Shown here one piece after another: positions 27,001-38,152 of a stretch of 64,000 nt of DNA. Origin of the DNA: Bombus terrestris (lineage: Eukaryota > Arthropoda > Insecta > Hymenoptera > Apidae); contig NC_063280.1 in NCBI RefSeq assembly GCF_910591885.1, positions 620,001 through 684,000 of the forward strand, given 5' to 3'. A program made the translations under genes and the position numbers. The notes beneath the pieces were generated by a model. That model was not told the origin of the DNA. It did no database searches and saw nothing but the letters and a program-made list of their open reading frames with translations. Position 1 is the first letter of the stretch. Each line of letters opens with the position of its first letter.

Positions 27001-27373
27001 AGGTCTCCCCAGCTCGCGATGGATGCACGAGATTGCACCGGGATGCACACGTTTGCCAGTCCCGTATACAGCGGTGAAGGTGACGCGGTGACGTTTCATT
27101 ACCCATAGTGGAAAGTGTATTTTTTTCTTTATCGACATCATCATCGTGTTGGCTCCTCCTTGGTTCTGTCGGCAATCACCTTTGACCTACTCACCCCCGT
27201 CTGCAACACGAAAATGATCGATAGTCGGAGAAACTGAAGGTAATGTCATGAACGTCTCTTTAATTGACCATGCGACGTAGTCAAACTCCAAAAATTTGTA
27301 TTTTCATAACCTCTTATCTTGTGATTTCGAGTTTCTTTGCAACTCGAGTGGGCGTTAGATGCGCGTTGATGCA
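24027..27373. other. Non-coding stretch without supported genes
   Basis: CpG-richer patches lie at 24240-24600, 25250-25370, 25780-26160 and 26780-27180; the rest is AT-rich. Frames over 24265-24692 open on both strands have no domain. A hairpin-forming inverted repeat (GACCTTTTAAA at 24912, TTTAAAGGTC at 24931) is present. The block at 25220-25340 has a mixed texture that could be an old mobile-element piece, but no ends were found. Confidence 0.4.
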
Positions 27374-27446
27374 AGATTATATAGGATTATAAAGATTATA
27401 TAGTAATGTAAGATTATATAGATGTGTAAGATTATATAGGATTTAA
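27374..27446. repeat. Minisatellite of about 18 bp, four units
   Basis: Units begin with AGATTATATAG at 27374, 27393, 27411 and 27429, giving spacings of 19, 18 and 18. The second half of each unit varies. Confidence 0.85.
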
Positions 27447-29289
27447 ATATTACGTAAACAGAACTTTATATGAATTGAACAAAATTTTAGTTAGAATCCG
27501 ATGAAATGAACTTCTGCAGATTGGATCTACTTGTCTGAACGTAAATTTGTATTGCGCGAATTGTTTGCAATTTGTACTTAATAATCCTTGGTCTAAGAGA
27601 AGCAAAATCGTAATCCAGTTTAAATTTTGCTAAAAATGCAATCAGTCTTCATCGAATCTGAATTACAAGTCATATCACGAGTGTGACTCATTGTTGGATC
27701 CCAAAGTTGCAATATTTCCAGGTTTAAGTCGAACGACAAATACATTTATTTAAATTTAACCGTAAAGACGAATTACGATATAAATTGTAGATAACATATC
27801 TGCGAAACCATAAAACAGACCAACAATTTTGTTCCTCGAAACAGCGGTTCCCTCCGATAATAACGTACCGTTTCCTGTTATCACGGTTGGACTATTCAAC
27901 GAGTCGACACAAATATGTTTTGAATTTGCAGCTTCGAAAGACACGTAACGCCGACGCCGAACTCGCGCTATTTCCCGGGAAGAAAACACGCCGACAGCAT
28001 AACAAGCAGGCCGTGGTGCTCAGACGAAATGCAAATTCGTGATTCCCTCAGAGAGAACCTCGGTGCTCGGTGATTTTCGCGGGCTCGTTCTTCGTGGCGC
28101 GAATTACATCGCAACGCTTTCGAGGTTCCCTCGCGAATTCGATCCAGAACGAACGCAATCCCGTTTACACGGCGCACCGCGCCGTGAGAAATGGTTCCGG
28201 CAAACTTGCTTCGTTTCGATGCTCGCAGTTCCATCGGATTATGAGTCTGCTTTCGTAAAACTGTACTACTCACCCTCTTACATCCTACTTGTTACATCCA
28301 ATTCTCGGTTTGAGAAATTCGCGCCGCAATCTAATTACATTACCAGTTTCCAACAGAAACGCTCCTCGAAGCTTTTTCTTCGACGCGGAGGGGGTATCAC
28401 GAAAAATTTACATTTTCAGAAGGGAGGAGAATAAGAAGAAGGGTTGTTTTCTTCGTCGAAGAAAGAGACGAGGTTGGGAACGGGTTCAACACGAACGTTT
28501 ATCGATATCGTCAGATTCTGCGCAGCCGATGGAAAATCCAGCAACGGCGCAACGCGATAAAAACAGAACGAGATGTTCTTTCACGAATCTGCCGTACGAC
28601 GTACAACTTCCATCTCCATGGTTCTGATTCGACGATCGTGACGAGAACGATTATTCTAGATCGTACCATGAATTTTTCAACATCCGCTACTTTTTTCCTT
28701 GCCGAAACGCTCGATCGAGACGATGGCACTGCGAGGGATGCGCACGTGCTTTGTAACTCCCTTTCAAAGGTACACATACCTATATATATATGTGTGTACA
28801 CTATAAGTAGTAAATATTGGGATATATACCCTTTACATTTACCGGGAAACTTCAACAAATTTTATTTAGTATCGCGTGTTACGTGTTACATGCGATGCGA
28901 ATGGGGTAACTTTATAATAAAATAACTACGAAATATATAAAGATAGTGGAAAGTATCGTGTGGCCGAGCAGATTATACATTTGAAGAGGACACGAAGAAA
29001 ATGGAAAGTGACTCTTGAATTTTATGTCATTTGGTACCTAAGATACTTGGCAAACAAGCAATCTTGTTAAGTTGACGGATATGGCATTTTATAAATCAGT
29101 TTTAGAATGTTCAATAGGACGCAGAAATACGTATCTCATTCCATAACGAAATAAAGCGGCAATTCTGGTAACACGAATCTGGATTATTGAGTTTGTAAAT
29201 TAAAATTTCGTTTACTTATCGCGTAACGTTCAGAATTTGTCGCGTTCACGTGTCATTCTTAATTTGAAAACCTTTAAATAATCTAGTGT
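27447..29289. other. Non-coding stretch with a CpG-rich island at 27950-28640
   Basis: In the island, frames of 60-130 codons overlap on both strands without a domain. A CpG-rich hairpin (CACGGCGC, ACC loop, GCGCCGTG) lies at 28168-28186. Further on, AT-rich sequence shows a short TATATATATGTGTGTAC repeat near 28782. No gene is supported. Confidence 0.4.
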
Positions 29290-29640
29290 TCTGAATAATC
29301 TCGGTGCGAATTAAAATAATTATCCGAATCGGAGGCACGGCAGATATAATCTTTTTATCAGGGCGGTTTTTATTCTGGGTTATTATCGAGTCTGTATATG
29401 CGGGGTGGTTGGCGGCGGATAAGGTCAGGGATGTTGGGGTCGCTGTAACGGAGTTCATTAACGATATTAAGCACTAGACGCCATAAAACGCCGGTGATAT
29501 CCACTCTCTCCACCCGCTTTTATTATTCGGCCGCATTGGTGTGTTATAATCAGCGGACGCGAAACGGGCCATGGAAATGTTTCACGAAATATTTGAATTG
29601 CATCAACATGGCGCTGTTATGAAGTTATTCGTTTGAGAAT
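29290..29640. promoter_or_regulatory. Regulatory-looking block with Caudal/Abd-B-type sites
   Basis: The sequence combines CpG-rich stretches with CCATAAAACG, CTTTTATTATTCGG and TGTTATAATC cores. These resemble posterior-Hox and Caudal-type binding motifs. Start codons and frames are incoherent. Enhancer-like by texture; conservation was not tested. Confidence 0.22.
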
Positions 29641-30000
29641 GTTGAATAAATGGGGGAAGGGGTAGAGATTTTACGCGGAATTTCATAGCCTCGTTCATTA
29701 TCGGGGGTAATTGTTTTTGTTCGACTAGAAAACCATTAAATTTCGAATTTTCTATTATACTTTCGGAAGCACCTAAAATTCGCAGATTTTAAATTTATTT
29801 CTTAATACAAGCATCGCTATTAAAGTATGGCTATTCCTTTCGAAAGACTGCATGCATTTATCAAAAATATTCTTAACTATCTGTATTTGTTTCAAACTTA
29901 TTGCGTGCATTTTTGTCTGTCTTTCTACATCTTTCTGTTAAAACGCATAAAAACGAAAGGTCAACATTTGCGTTCTCAACTATTACCAACAGTTTACCAA

Positions 30001-30357
30001 ATGAAGTTTAAGCAATGGAGACGATACATCGTGTTAATCTGTCTATTTCTTCTTCAAGCTCCTCCAATAGCATTTACCTCAGAGTTAAACGTTCCGACAG
30101 ATATCCCGCTGATAGTCCAAATCCTTGACCTCAACTATAATTACCACATTTATCGCCATATACATCAATCCCCTTCGAGTGGCTCATCGAATATCCTAAC
30201 CAGGCAAAAGACCCTATACTGCCGTTGGCCTGACAGCCGATCGAACTTATCCAGGTCATCCCTGTATCTCTTCCCCTTAAACCAGACCCCTATTCAGTTA
30301 TCACGTACACAAAACAGATTTTCTGCTTTTGTTAGAAACATTTCGCTTAACATTTAG
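30001..30357 (+). CDS. Candidate small secreted-protein ORF (118 codons), unproven
   Basis: An ATG at 30001 in a good insect start context (ACCAAATGA) opens a frame to a TAG at 30355. The predicted N-terminus looks like a signal peptide: basic MKFKQWRRY, then a hydrophobic stretch IVLICLFLLQAPPIA, then a plausible cleavage region FTS before E. The remaining chain of about 90 residues has one cysteine, no repeats and no family I recognise. The frame is open further upstream to 29827, but the added part looks random. No TATA box or splice sites stand out. In a window this long one such ORF can occur by chance, so the call rests on the signal-like N-terminus alone. Confidence 0.13.
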   Translation: MKFKQWRRYIVLICLFLLQAPPIAFTSELNVPTDIPLIVQILDLNYNYHIYRHIHQSPSSGSSNILTRQKTLYCRWPDSRSNLSRSSLYLFPLNQTPIQLSRTQNRFSAFVRNISLNI

Positions 30358-30495
30358 AAACGCGTGCTTCTCATACGAGTTTGAGGGATCATTTCGATGG
30401 TGAAGCCACTGGCCCGTTATGGTATCCACGGTGTGTATGAATGAAACTCGGCCACGATGGTATCTGGTGGCGGTACGCACACGAACAGGGCTTAC

Positions 30496-30585
30496 CTTGG
30501 TCGCTGGAACGTTGCCAGATTCGATGAAGCGAGCGAAACCAATCTGCTGGATTTAAGTCACTCTCCGGTGTCTCGATTATGGGTG
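30496..30585 (-). other. Exon-like segment on minus strand
   Basis: On the minus strand an acceptor-like TTATAG precedes 30585, and the segment ends in CCAAG|GTAAGCC, a strong donor, at 30496|30495. The frame through it (IETPESDLNPADWFRSLHR and onward) is open and protein-like in composition, but I cannot assign it. The acceptor lacks a good polypyrimidine tract. The surrounding 30380-30610 block is mixed-composition and non-repetitive. A single internal exon of an unseen antisense gene is possible; chance is as likely. Confidence 0.12.
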
Positions 30586-30610
30586 CTATAAGCACGCGAA
30601 CCTCGTCGGA

Positions 30611-33179
30611 AATTCATCCCCTCGACGATTTTCCTTTGTTAGAGGGTAGAAGTCGTTTTTTTGGCTGAAAAGTTGGCTGGCGAAAGGAATACGGGCCTCT
30701 GATTGGTTTAGTATAATAAAAGTGCTTCTCGTGACACGATTGAAAATAGGTCACACGTAGTTTTGGTATTGCGGGAAATTAGATTTAAAAATCGATCGTT
30801 TCCTGGTTGAACGCGTTGGTATATGACGTGGAATACGGTCCATGAAGCGCGGTAAGACATTTTTAACCTATGAATATGAAAGTATGTATAAAAATAACAC
30901 AGAAAGTATAGTCAGAATGTTACTATTGAGTTTTTCGTGTTATTTTTGCGACTCTTATACTTAGAATGCGATTCATAGGAAATATTGGCAAGTTTCTGGT
31001 TTACGGATCCAATGAAAATGTAGAAGGGAGTAGGGAACCAATGTGTTCATTGAATTTCACGCATCATATTAATCCACGTCAATTTACAATCGTTCACCAC
31101 GCGTGATTTAATATTACGTACAACGGATACAAAAAGTATTTACGCATACTCTTATTTTTCAATGGAGCGTTTTTTTTCTTATCAAATTCTATACATTTTA
31201 TTCTCACAGTATCAAATTTTTCAGTTATATGAAAATATTGACCTCTTCCCAGCCAGCAATATACGCGATGCATCGTAGAAAATTCATCATTAGAAAATGG
31301 ATCGTCGAACGGTTTTTCGTCGTTACGTACGATAATTCGGTCCTTCGAAGCGGTATTTCGAAGCGTACAATGCGTCGAATTAAATCGCCCACGATCGGCC
31401 ATTCGTTAATTAAATTACCGACGATACGACCGTTCAGAGGAATTTACGAGGTCACCAGTCGAAGTTAATGATACGATGATATTTCTTCATTCGATGATAT
31501 TTCAACGAATAAAGTAAGCTGGCTTGGATGTTGAACGTTGTCCGCGATCGGAGTCGTGACGAAATAGAATTTGCGGTGAGCTTTGCGGTGGCCAACGCGC
31601 GCGGTTCTTTGCTGGTGATTTAGGTAATGTCGCGTGTATAATGATACTCTGTCTCCTACTCTAATAGAAACCAGTAAATGGAGATTTAAACCGACTTGCT
31701 TGGTGAAAAAGTTTGGCATCCAGTTTGTATCGTGTTAAAACAGCTGACGTTAATAATCTTGTTCGAGAGTAGAAGATTACGTTAGCATATACGTTTATTC
31801 AAAGCTCGATTCTGATAAATATTTTATGTTTATTATCTTCTATATTCGATTTACATGTTGTTATAAACAATTTTATTCTTTAAGTGAATTTTCTTATTAT
31901 ATAATATAGCTGCAAACAGTTTCTTCGATCAGCCCATTATGATGATCGAGACAACGATGACCTAGCCTTCGTCGAACGAGACTTTAAGAATTATTAACGA
32001 ATTATTAATAAATATGTATTCCATTGTCTGTATTTCTATATTTATTAAACACAAAGGCAACAATTAGTCTGTCGGCCATGTATAATTTATTTATAATTCG
32101 TGTATACCACATCGCATATCAGCTGTTTTAAAATACTTAGAGCTCCATCTAAAGCTGGCATTCTCAGATTTTCGGAATTCGCCCCTTAGAATCCCAAGAT
32201 ATCCTAGAGATTTGGAGATCATTTTCATTCAAAGTTACGTCTAGGCTATCGTATTTTCTCTTTTCTTTGTGTTTTAGTATTGTTTTTTTCTATTTATGAC
32301 GTTGCCGGTTACTTTCATTGTTCGGATTCCTTTCTTAGTTTTCCTAAGCTGTTTTTTCCTTTGTTACGGAAAATCCTGCTTTTTTTGTTATATTTATACG
32401 TAGATATGAGAAAAATACCTTAGAAGAAAACATGATTCTAGAGAAACATTCCTACGTATAAACAATTATCGATGACAGTCGTTTATCCGCAACTGTCGAG
32501 GATAGATACAAAAGTGCATGATGTAGCTTGTTAAAAAAAGAGAAGGTAACGTAATAACGAGATTACCTATACGAGAAAAAGTATGATTGATAGAGCGCTA
32601 ATTGGCATCTTGAGTAACTTCCTTGCTTTGGATGCAATAAGAAGAACCTTCCCGGAAATGTATGTTTGTTCACTGATGCATGTTGAACAGTTTAAACCCA
32701 CTTGTTTAATAAATCTTATTTTTTCGATCTCATCTGAACGTTTTATCGTGCACATTAACACGTCGATACAAATAGGTATGAGTTTAACAATCTACGTTAT
32801 CTTCGCGATCGGATTTAATCTCGAATTTTTATTTCTTTTTTTACTCGTTTCTTTGATACAAGATTGAATATTTCTCAAACATAAAAGAATGCCTTCCAAA
32901 ATGTAGTCTCTATCAAGTCCTAAATCGTAGAACTTTTTTAATATTTCTTATGCTTTCGTTCATCGGAAAATATCGCTCTCATCTAAAGACAAAGTTGTTT
33001 ATTTTTCAGTGGAAAACGATACATTTACTGTAACTTAATGGCGAATATACACCGTGAGCAATTAATTCACTTCGCCTTCAAAGATGATTAAACATGATTT
33101 ACTTTCAAATAAACACTAATAACTCTAATAAGCTGTATTGAGTAGCCAGCTGCGTAATTATTTAAAAGGTGTTCGCGGT
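30611..33179. other. AT-rich non-coding stretch
   Basis: Overlapping frames at 31094-31468 and 31465-31719 have no motif. No gene or repeat is supported. Confidence 0.45.
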
Positions 33180-33566
33180 CTTTCCGATGCATTTCTTTCC
33201 GCAAGATCGAGGAGAGAATTATTTAAGACGATAAACAACGAAGAAGAGTGGAGAGGAGTAAAGGATGAGTCTGTTGGACATCGAACGTTCCCGGAGTACC
33301 TTTAATTGAACGACGAAGACGAATCGCGCTCTCCAGAGTCTCTTTTGCCGCTTCGCGAAGCGAAGACCGTTTCTTATAGCGTACGTGTACGGTGCGCGTT
33401 GCCAGAAAAAAAAACTCTTGTTCACCGTTTCCCGTGGGTAATTTTCTGCGGTAAATTAGCCCCGCGGGGCGAGCCCCGCGATTTCTCGCTTCCGCCATTG
33501 CCTTCACGTTCTTTTTCACCTTCCTTTTCGCTCCAATCGTCGGGAGAATTGAGTGTTGGACGATGA
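33180..33566. promoter_or_regulatory. CpG-rich island with a strong G/C hairpin
   Basis: The island contains CGCGGGGC at 33463-33470, a GA loop, then GCCCCGCG at 33473-33480: a perfect 8-bp all-G/C stem with a 2-base loop. Frames open on both strands have no domain. Confidence 0.25.
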
Positions 33567-34522
33567 GTTCTACAATAAATATTTATCGGGCGTGGAATCG
33601 TTAATCAATTGCGATTTATGCATTTATCGACAATTTCAAGGTGCAAAAATGTATAGAATTTGTACAACATGGAGACATTTGCATAAACAACAGATCATTC
33701 ATTATTTCGTAAGACAGCGAATAATTCTTACTGACCGATACATTTAAGTTAGTACCTAATTTGGCTGTAGTTATTTAACGCTAAGTTTCATAATTTTTTT
33801 CTTTTCTTAGGAAGAATGAAACATTTATTAATGACAAAGTAGAGACAAAATACTATCTGATAAATTCCTACTATACAATTTCTAACGTACATAATAAAAT
33901 ATTGCAACTGTAACGTAAGGAATTAAGCATCTATTACCAGAAAGGACATCTAATCGTATACATGGCTAAAGGGATATCTAAAATAGAATCGGTTTGGTAG
34001 AAATTTGCCAAAATGCGTTGAAGTTTCGGGATGAGAGTTTTCGGTGTCCGCGCTTTAGAGCTGATTAATAATAAATATACAAAGTCTAATAAATATACAT
34101 AGAGTTGAGAACGTGCAGCGGAATATGTTTTTACAGGATGGCCACACGTGCTGCGGGATATAATCGATGCTGAAACTTAAATCAGTTCGTCGAGTTCCGT
34201 AACGCAAATCGCTCGGCGACATGGTGGATGAAGTATTAATGTTCTTTCTTAGATATATGCGCCAGCTAAGCGTAGGGGTTAGGGGTTGCTCGCCGCCCCT
34301 CTATATTGGATTTCGATACCCGTCAGCGTGTTATTCTCCAGCCGCTTCAGCAGTGCAAAGTTGGCTGTTTTCGTAACTTTCCTCCGTTAGTTTGTTTATC
34401 GATTTCTCTTTTTTTGCCGCAGATATTTTCCAGCTTTTCTCACCAATTTTTTAGGAATCTAATATTTTCTCAAAAAGACGTATTTATTAATACGGTACTA
34501 TGTGGGAGTCTTAGACCACCTA
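33567..34522. other. AT-rich non-coding stretch
   Basis: No supported gene. Near 34271 the sequence GTAGGGGTTAGGGG faces CCCCTCTA at about 34295, a weak hairpin. Confidence 0.45.
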
Positions 34523-34872
34523 TTAACCCTTTATACTCCGAATTTTATTTTAATTTCGTTACCAGCAGCTCTCAACGCTTTTAAGTGTTTTATTTGAAAT
34601 TTACTTTAACTAAAAAATAAGACAACTTAAATAAATAAAGAAAGAAACAAATTCACTTAAATACCAGTTTTATTCACACTATTGTTGTATTTTGTAATTT
34701 TTAAGCGTATGATATATCTTCAAACAATTTCCAGGATGCAATTCTAGTTTTCTTTCGCACGTTTCACAAAAAAAGGTGGGACTGAAAGAATGTCGAGTGG
34801 GACTCGACAAAGGAGCTCCTGAGATAAAAACTGATATGGAGTCACACTTGTCATAGGAGTGCGAAAGGTTAA
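34523..34872. mobile_element. piggyBac-like MITE with TTAA target duplications
   Basis: TTAA occurs at both edges (34523-34526 and 34869-34872). Inside them the ends are inverted copies: CCCTTTATACTCC from the left and CCTTTCGCACTCC read inward from the right. The body of 342 bp (34527-34868) is non-coding. Near the right end a perfect hairpin, GTCGAGT with a GGG loop and ACTCGAC, lies at 34792-34808. TTAA duplication with CCCTTT-type ends is the hallmark of the piggyBac superfamily. No transposase is present, so it is non-autonomous. Confidence 0.75.
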
Positions 34873-37199
34873 AGTGATTTTCATAAACGAATAAAAATTC
34901 TATATATTTATCGAGTAAATTTGTTGGCCCTTCTTTTGCAATCTTTTGTCTAGATTCCATTAAATTCACAGCGGACATATATATCGATTGTTAGAAGCGT
35001 TACGAACTTTTCGAACTTAATACTTGATATTATCTTAACTGTATCGCGATTTTTAAAATAAATTAGCTATTATTTAAATAACTATTTTACAAGACATTTT
35101 TGCATAGTTACGTATGAAACTCTTCATATGAAATTTCAGACGAAATGAAAAATGGTAAATTCATCACCTGTTCGTAATGGTTGCGGTTTCTCAACAAACG
35201 TTGCCAAACATTTCATTGATTAATGTCAACATTTCACTTGCAATAGTTATTCGCAAAGATGTCGAATTAAATCGGTGGTATATTAATTTCGAATGAGCAG
35301 TGTTTTATTATGTTCGTGAAAAATGGAATCTAAATGCGACTACGTTTACTTTCGACGAAGTCCGATAGTGAAACACGCGCAGGCTTCATTCCCTGTTTGT
35401 AGGTCTCGGCTTTAATTGTCGGAACTGAACTATTCTCGACAGTCTGAAACGTTTGCACACTGTAATGTAATTTGTTGTGCTTCGGTGTAGCAGCACGCTT
35501 TCGTCCATTGGGACCTGCGTTTCAGTTCTGCAACCTTGTTTCTATCGGGAAACTTAGAATAACGTTTCCTGGCTGTGCATCATTAGCAGCAATTATGGAT
35601 CAAGTTGTGACGCTTAATAACGGAATAATCCTTCGATTAGAAAAACGAAGAGAACACATTAGAGAAGCGAAAGTTATTTATTACTTGCAACTCGCGAATT
35701 TACGTACGAATATATTACGTACGTTACAAGGGTATTTCCTAAATTTTATTTAAATCATGCTGAGATACGATTATCGCCATTATATTGATAAAATTCAAAT
35801 TCAGTTTGAAAATATTGAGAATCGTGAACTTTTAAAGCTTTGTGTTTGCAGTAAATATTACGTAGTGTCTTCTATGTATATTTTCGATTCTATTACAAAT
35901 CTTACTGATATAATCACGATACTTATGTCTCGTTACTGGTGTTAATAAAATCTCGAAATGTATTGTATAACAGAAATCCATAAATCCATAAATGTTCAAA
36001 TTCTTTTGTGAGCTGTTACATTTGAAGAAATTGCTCATTGATTCCATTTATCTGCTATGAATTAACATCGTGTCTGTTAAACCATTCAAACAACAGCGAA
36101 GCATCCGTTACTCTGACACGTTTGACGCTAATTACAATGAAACAAATGTTCCTATTGTTCTCCAATCGTATCACAAGAATACACGTGAATACCGAGATTT
36201 TTCTACCTCACACGTAAAAACCCGAATCATGAGAAAATACTGTTCAAATACTTCGAATCGATACACCAACAAGCGATAAGAATATTTATACAACGTGACA
36301 ACGTAAGATCCCGAGGTGTTGGCGCGTAATCGTCAAGTATTTGTCCCTTGTACCGGTACGTTATTCGTCATTTATGATGCCCACGCAGTGAACCATTCAC
36401 CATAGTCCCATAAACTATGCAACTTTGCCCACCTATCGATAGCATTGTTAGCCTCGTGTATACGCCCAATCGATTTATACCCACATATTTCAATCTACAT
36501 CGAAAAGAAGAGTAGAGAAAAAAGAACAAAAAGCTTATATGACAAAAAAAATCAACGCGCGTAGTTATATCTGTGCGGCAGCTTATGAAAGTATCGCAAC
36601 ATTTTCAGAAACTTTCTACGCATGCGAAACATTTTGAAATTTCATTAGCACTGTAATGAAACCCGACTATCGAGATTATATGGATAGAGTTTGGGATCGA
36701 TCCCGATATACGAAACTTTTCAGAAGGCATCGCTCTTCATAAAGTTATCAATTTCACGTTATTTAGATACGTAATTAATATTCAATATTCCAAGGGAAAT
36801 ATTACTTTCATACATTTATTTATCACAAAGAGGTAGCATAAATTCCATGGAAAATCTCCAAAATCATATTTATGATTTATGCGTTTCAATTTACGAGGTC
36901 GATTGGCATAGCTTTTTCCCAGAGATTATAGAAGTATTTAAAGAATTCTCAATAAAATTCAGTGAGAGCATCTTTGCCACGTACTATATATTTAAGATGG
37001 TTATTCACCATGCATCTTAACTTTTTCCTAAATACATACCTATGATAAATATCTTACAACCTTTTTCTATGTGGTTTCAGACTCATTTTATATTCTAATA
37101 TAATTAACCATATCTCATTAGAGTACGTATACAATTTCAAAATGTTTTACATAACACACGTAATACACATATATGTGAAAGTTTTTTATGCTAAGTGTC
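34873..37199. other. AT-rich non-coding stretch
   Basis: Short frames at 35472-36279 lack motifs. No repeat or gene is supported. Confidence 0.45.
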
Positions 37200-37560
37200 C
37201 AAACGCCTTCTTGATGGTATGTAGATTCGAATCGCTAGAACGAGCGAGTAAAATTGGCGTCATTTTCGACGATTATCCGATACGTGGCATTCGGATAAAG
37301 GGTAAGGGTGATCGGCGCGTGGCTGTCTGCGACGGCACGCGAAAACGGGACATCAAAGTTATCGTGATATCAAAGGGCTGTGCCACTCTTATTTTTGTTG
37401 GCCGGCCATGAGGAAGGCCTTTCGATCACGAATTATTTAGTTTGCATAAATACCACGGGCGAAATACCTGTTAGCAGTGGCGTGTAATTACAGTGGCAGA
37501 GTGCGGTCGTGTTGGTACACGGGTTAGCCGAGGTGTGCGGTGAACGCAAACCGGCAAGTC
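37200..37560. promoter_or_regulatory. Regulatory-looking block with paired TCF-like sites
   Basis: The block is mixed CpG-rich and A/T-core sequence. ACATCAAAG near 37350 and ATATCAAAGGG near 37368 are two TCF/Pangolin-type cores on the same strand about 20 bp apart. Homeodomain-type CGAATTATTTAG follows near 37419. The frame at 37142-37411 has no domain. Enhancer-like by site content; function is inferred. Confidence 0.25.
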
Positions 37561-37633
37561 CTCTCGTGAGTTAGAATCACGTGTATATGCGTACATATGT
37601 CAGTATGTAGATATACATGTGTATTTCCACGTA

Positions 37634-38152
37634 TACAGGGTGTCCCAGAGTTAAACAGCCAAACTTTCTCGGTATATTCTACTGGTATAGTTCAGTAAAA
37701 AGATGTTATACAACCATAGGTCGTCTGAAGCCTTGTTAAAAAGTTAGAGTAAAATACGAAGAGAACGATACTTTGGCTTCCAATATCGCTTCGAATTTTA
37801 CAGCATTGGACTTTTATATGCGGAGAACTTTAGAACGAAAAGATATATCGCATGAGTATTAGACTGAGTAAGACTAGAGTAAGACAATAAATTCAATTTC
37901 TTGTCAGTTACATATTGACAGAAACGATGAATAGTTTAAAACGAAGTACTAACAATTGATAATTACATTGATTGTAAATCTACGCTTGTCTTATATTACA
38001 GTAATCACAAGCCTATTGCCGTATCATTCGTATCTTCGGTATAACCTTTAAATAAAGCCTTAAGTGACTAATGCTTGTATAGCGTTTCTAGCTTGATTAT
38101 AATCTACAAACAAAATTTGTTTAATGTCTATTAAAACCTGGGTCACCCCGTA
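37634..38152. mobile_element. Tc1/mariner-like MITE with TA target duplications
   Basis: TA flanks both sides (37634-37635 and 38151-38152). The left end reads CAGGGTGTCCCAG; the right end read inward is CGGGGTGACCCAG, and looser similarity continues to about 28 bases. The 515-bp body (37636-38150) is A/T-rich with no open frame of note, so it is a non-autonomous copy. CAGGGTGTCCC-type ends with TA duplications fit the Tc1/mariner superfamily. Confidence 0.78.

Noticed and set aside
37211..37232. GATTCGAATC, like a tRNA B-box
   Set aside because: No A-box, acceptor stem or cloverleaf could be built around it. No tRNA was found elsewhere either.
37476..37485. CAGTGGCGT, similar to hAT transposon tips
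   Set aside because: No matching inverted end or 8-bp duplication nearby; it lies in the regulatory-looking block.
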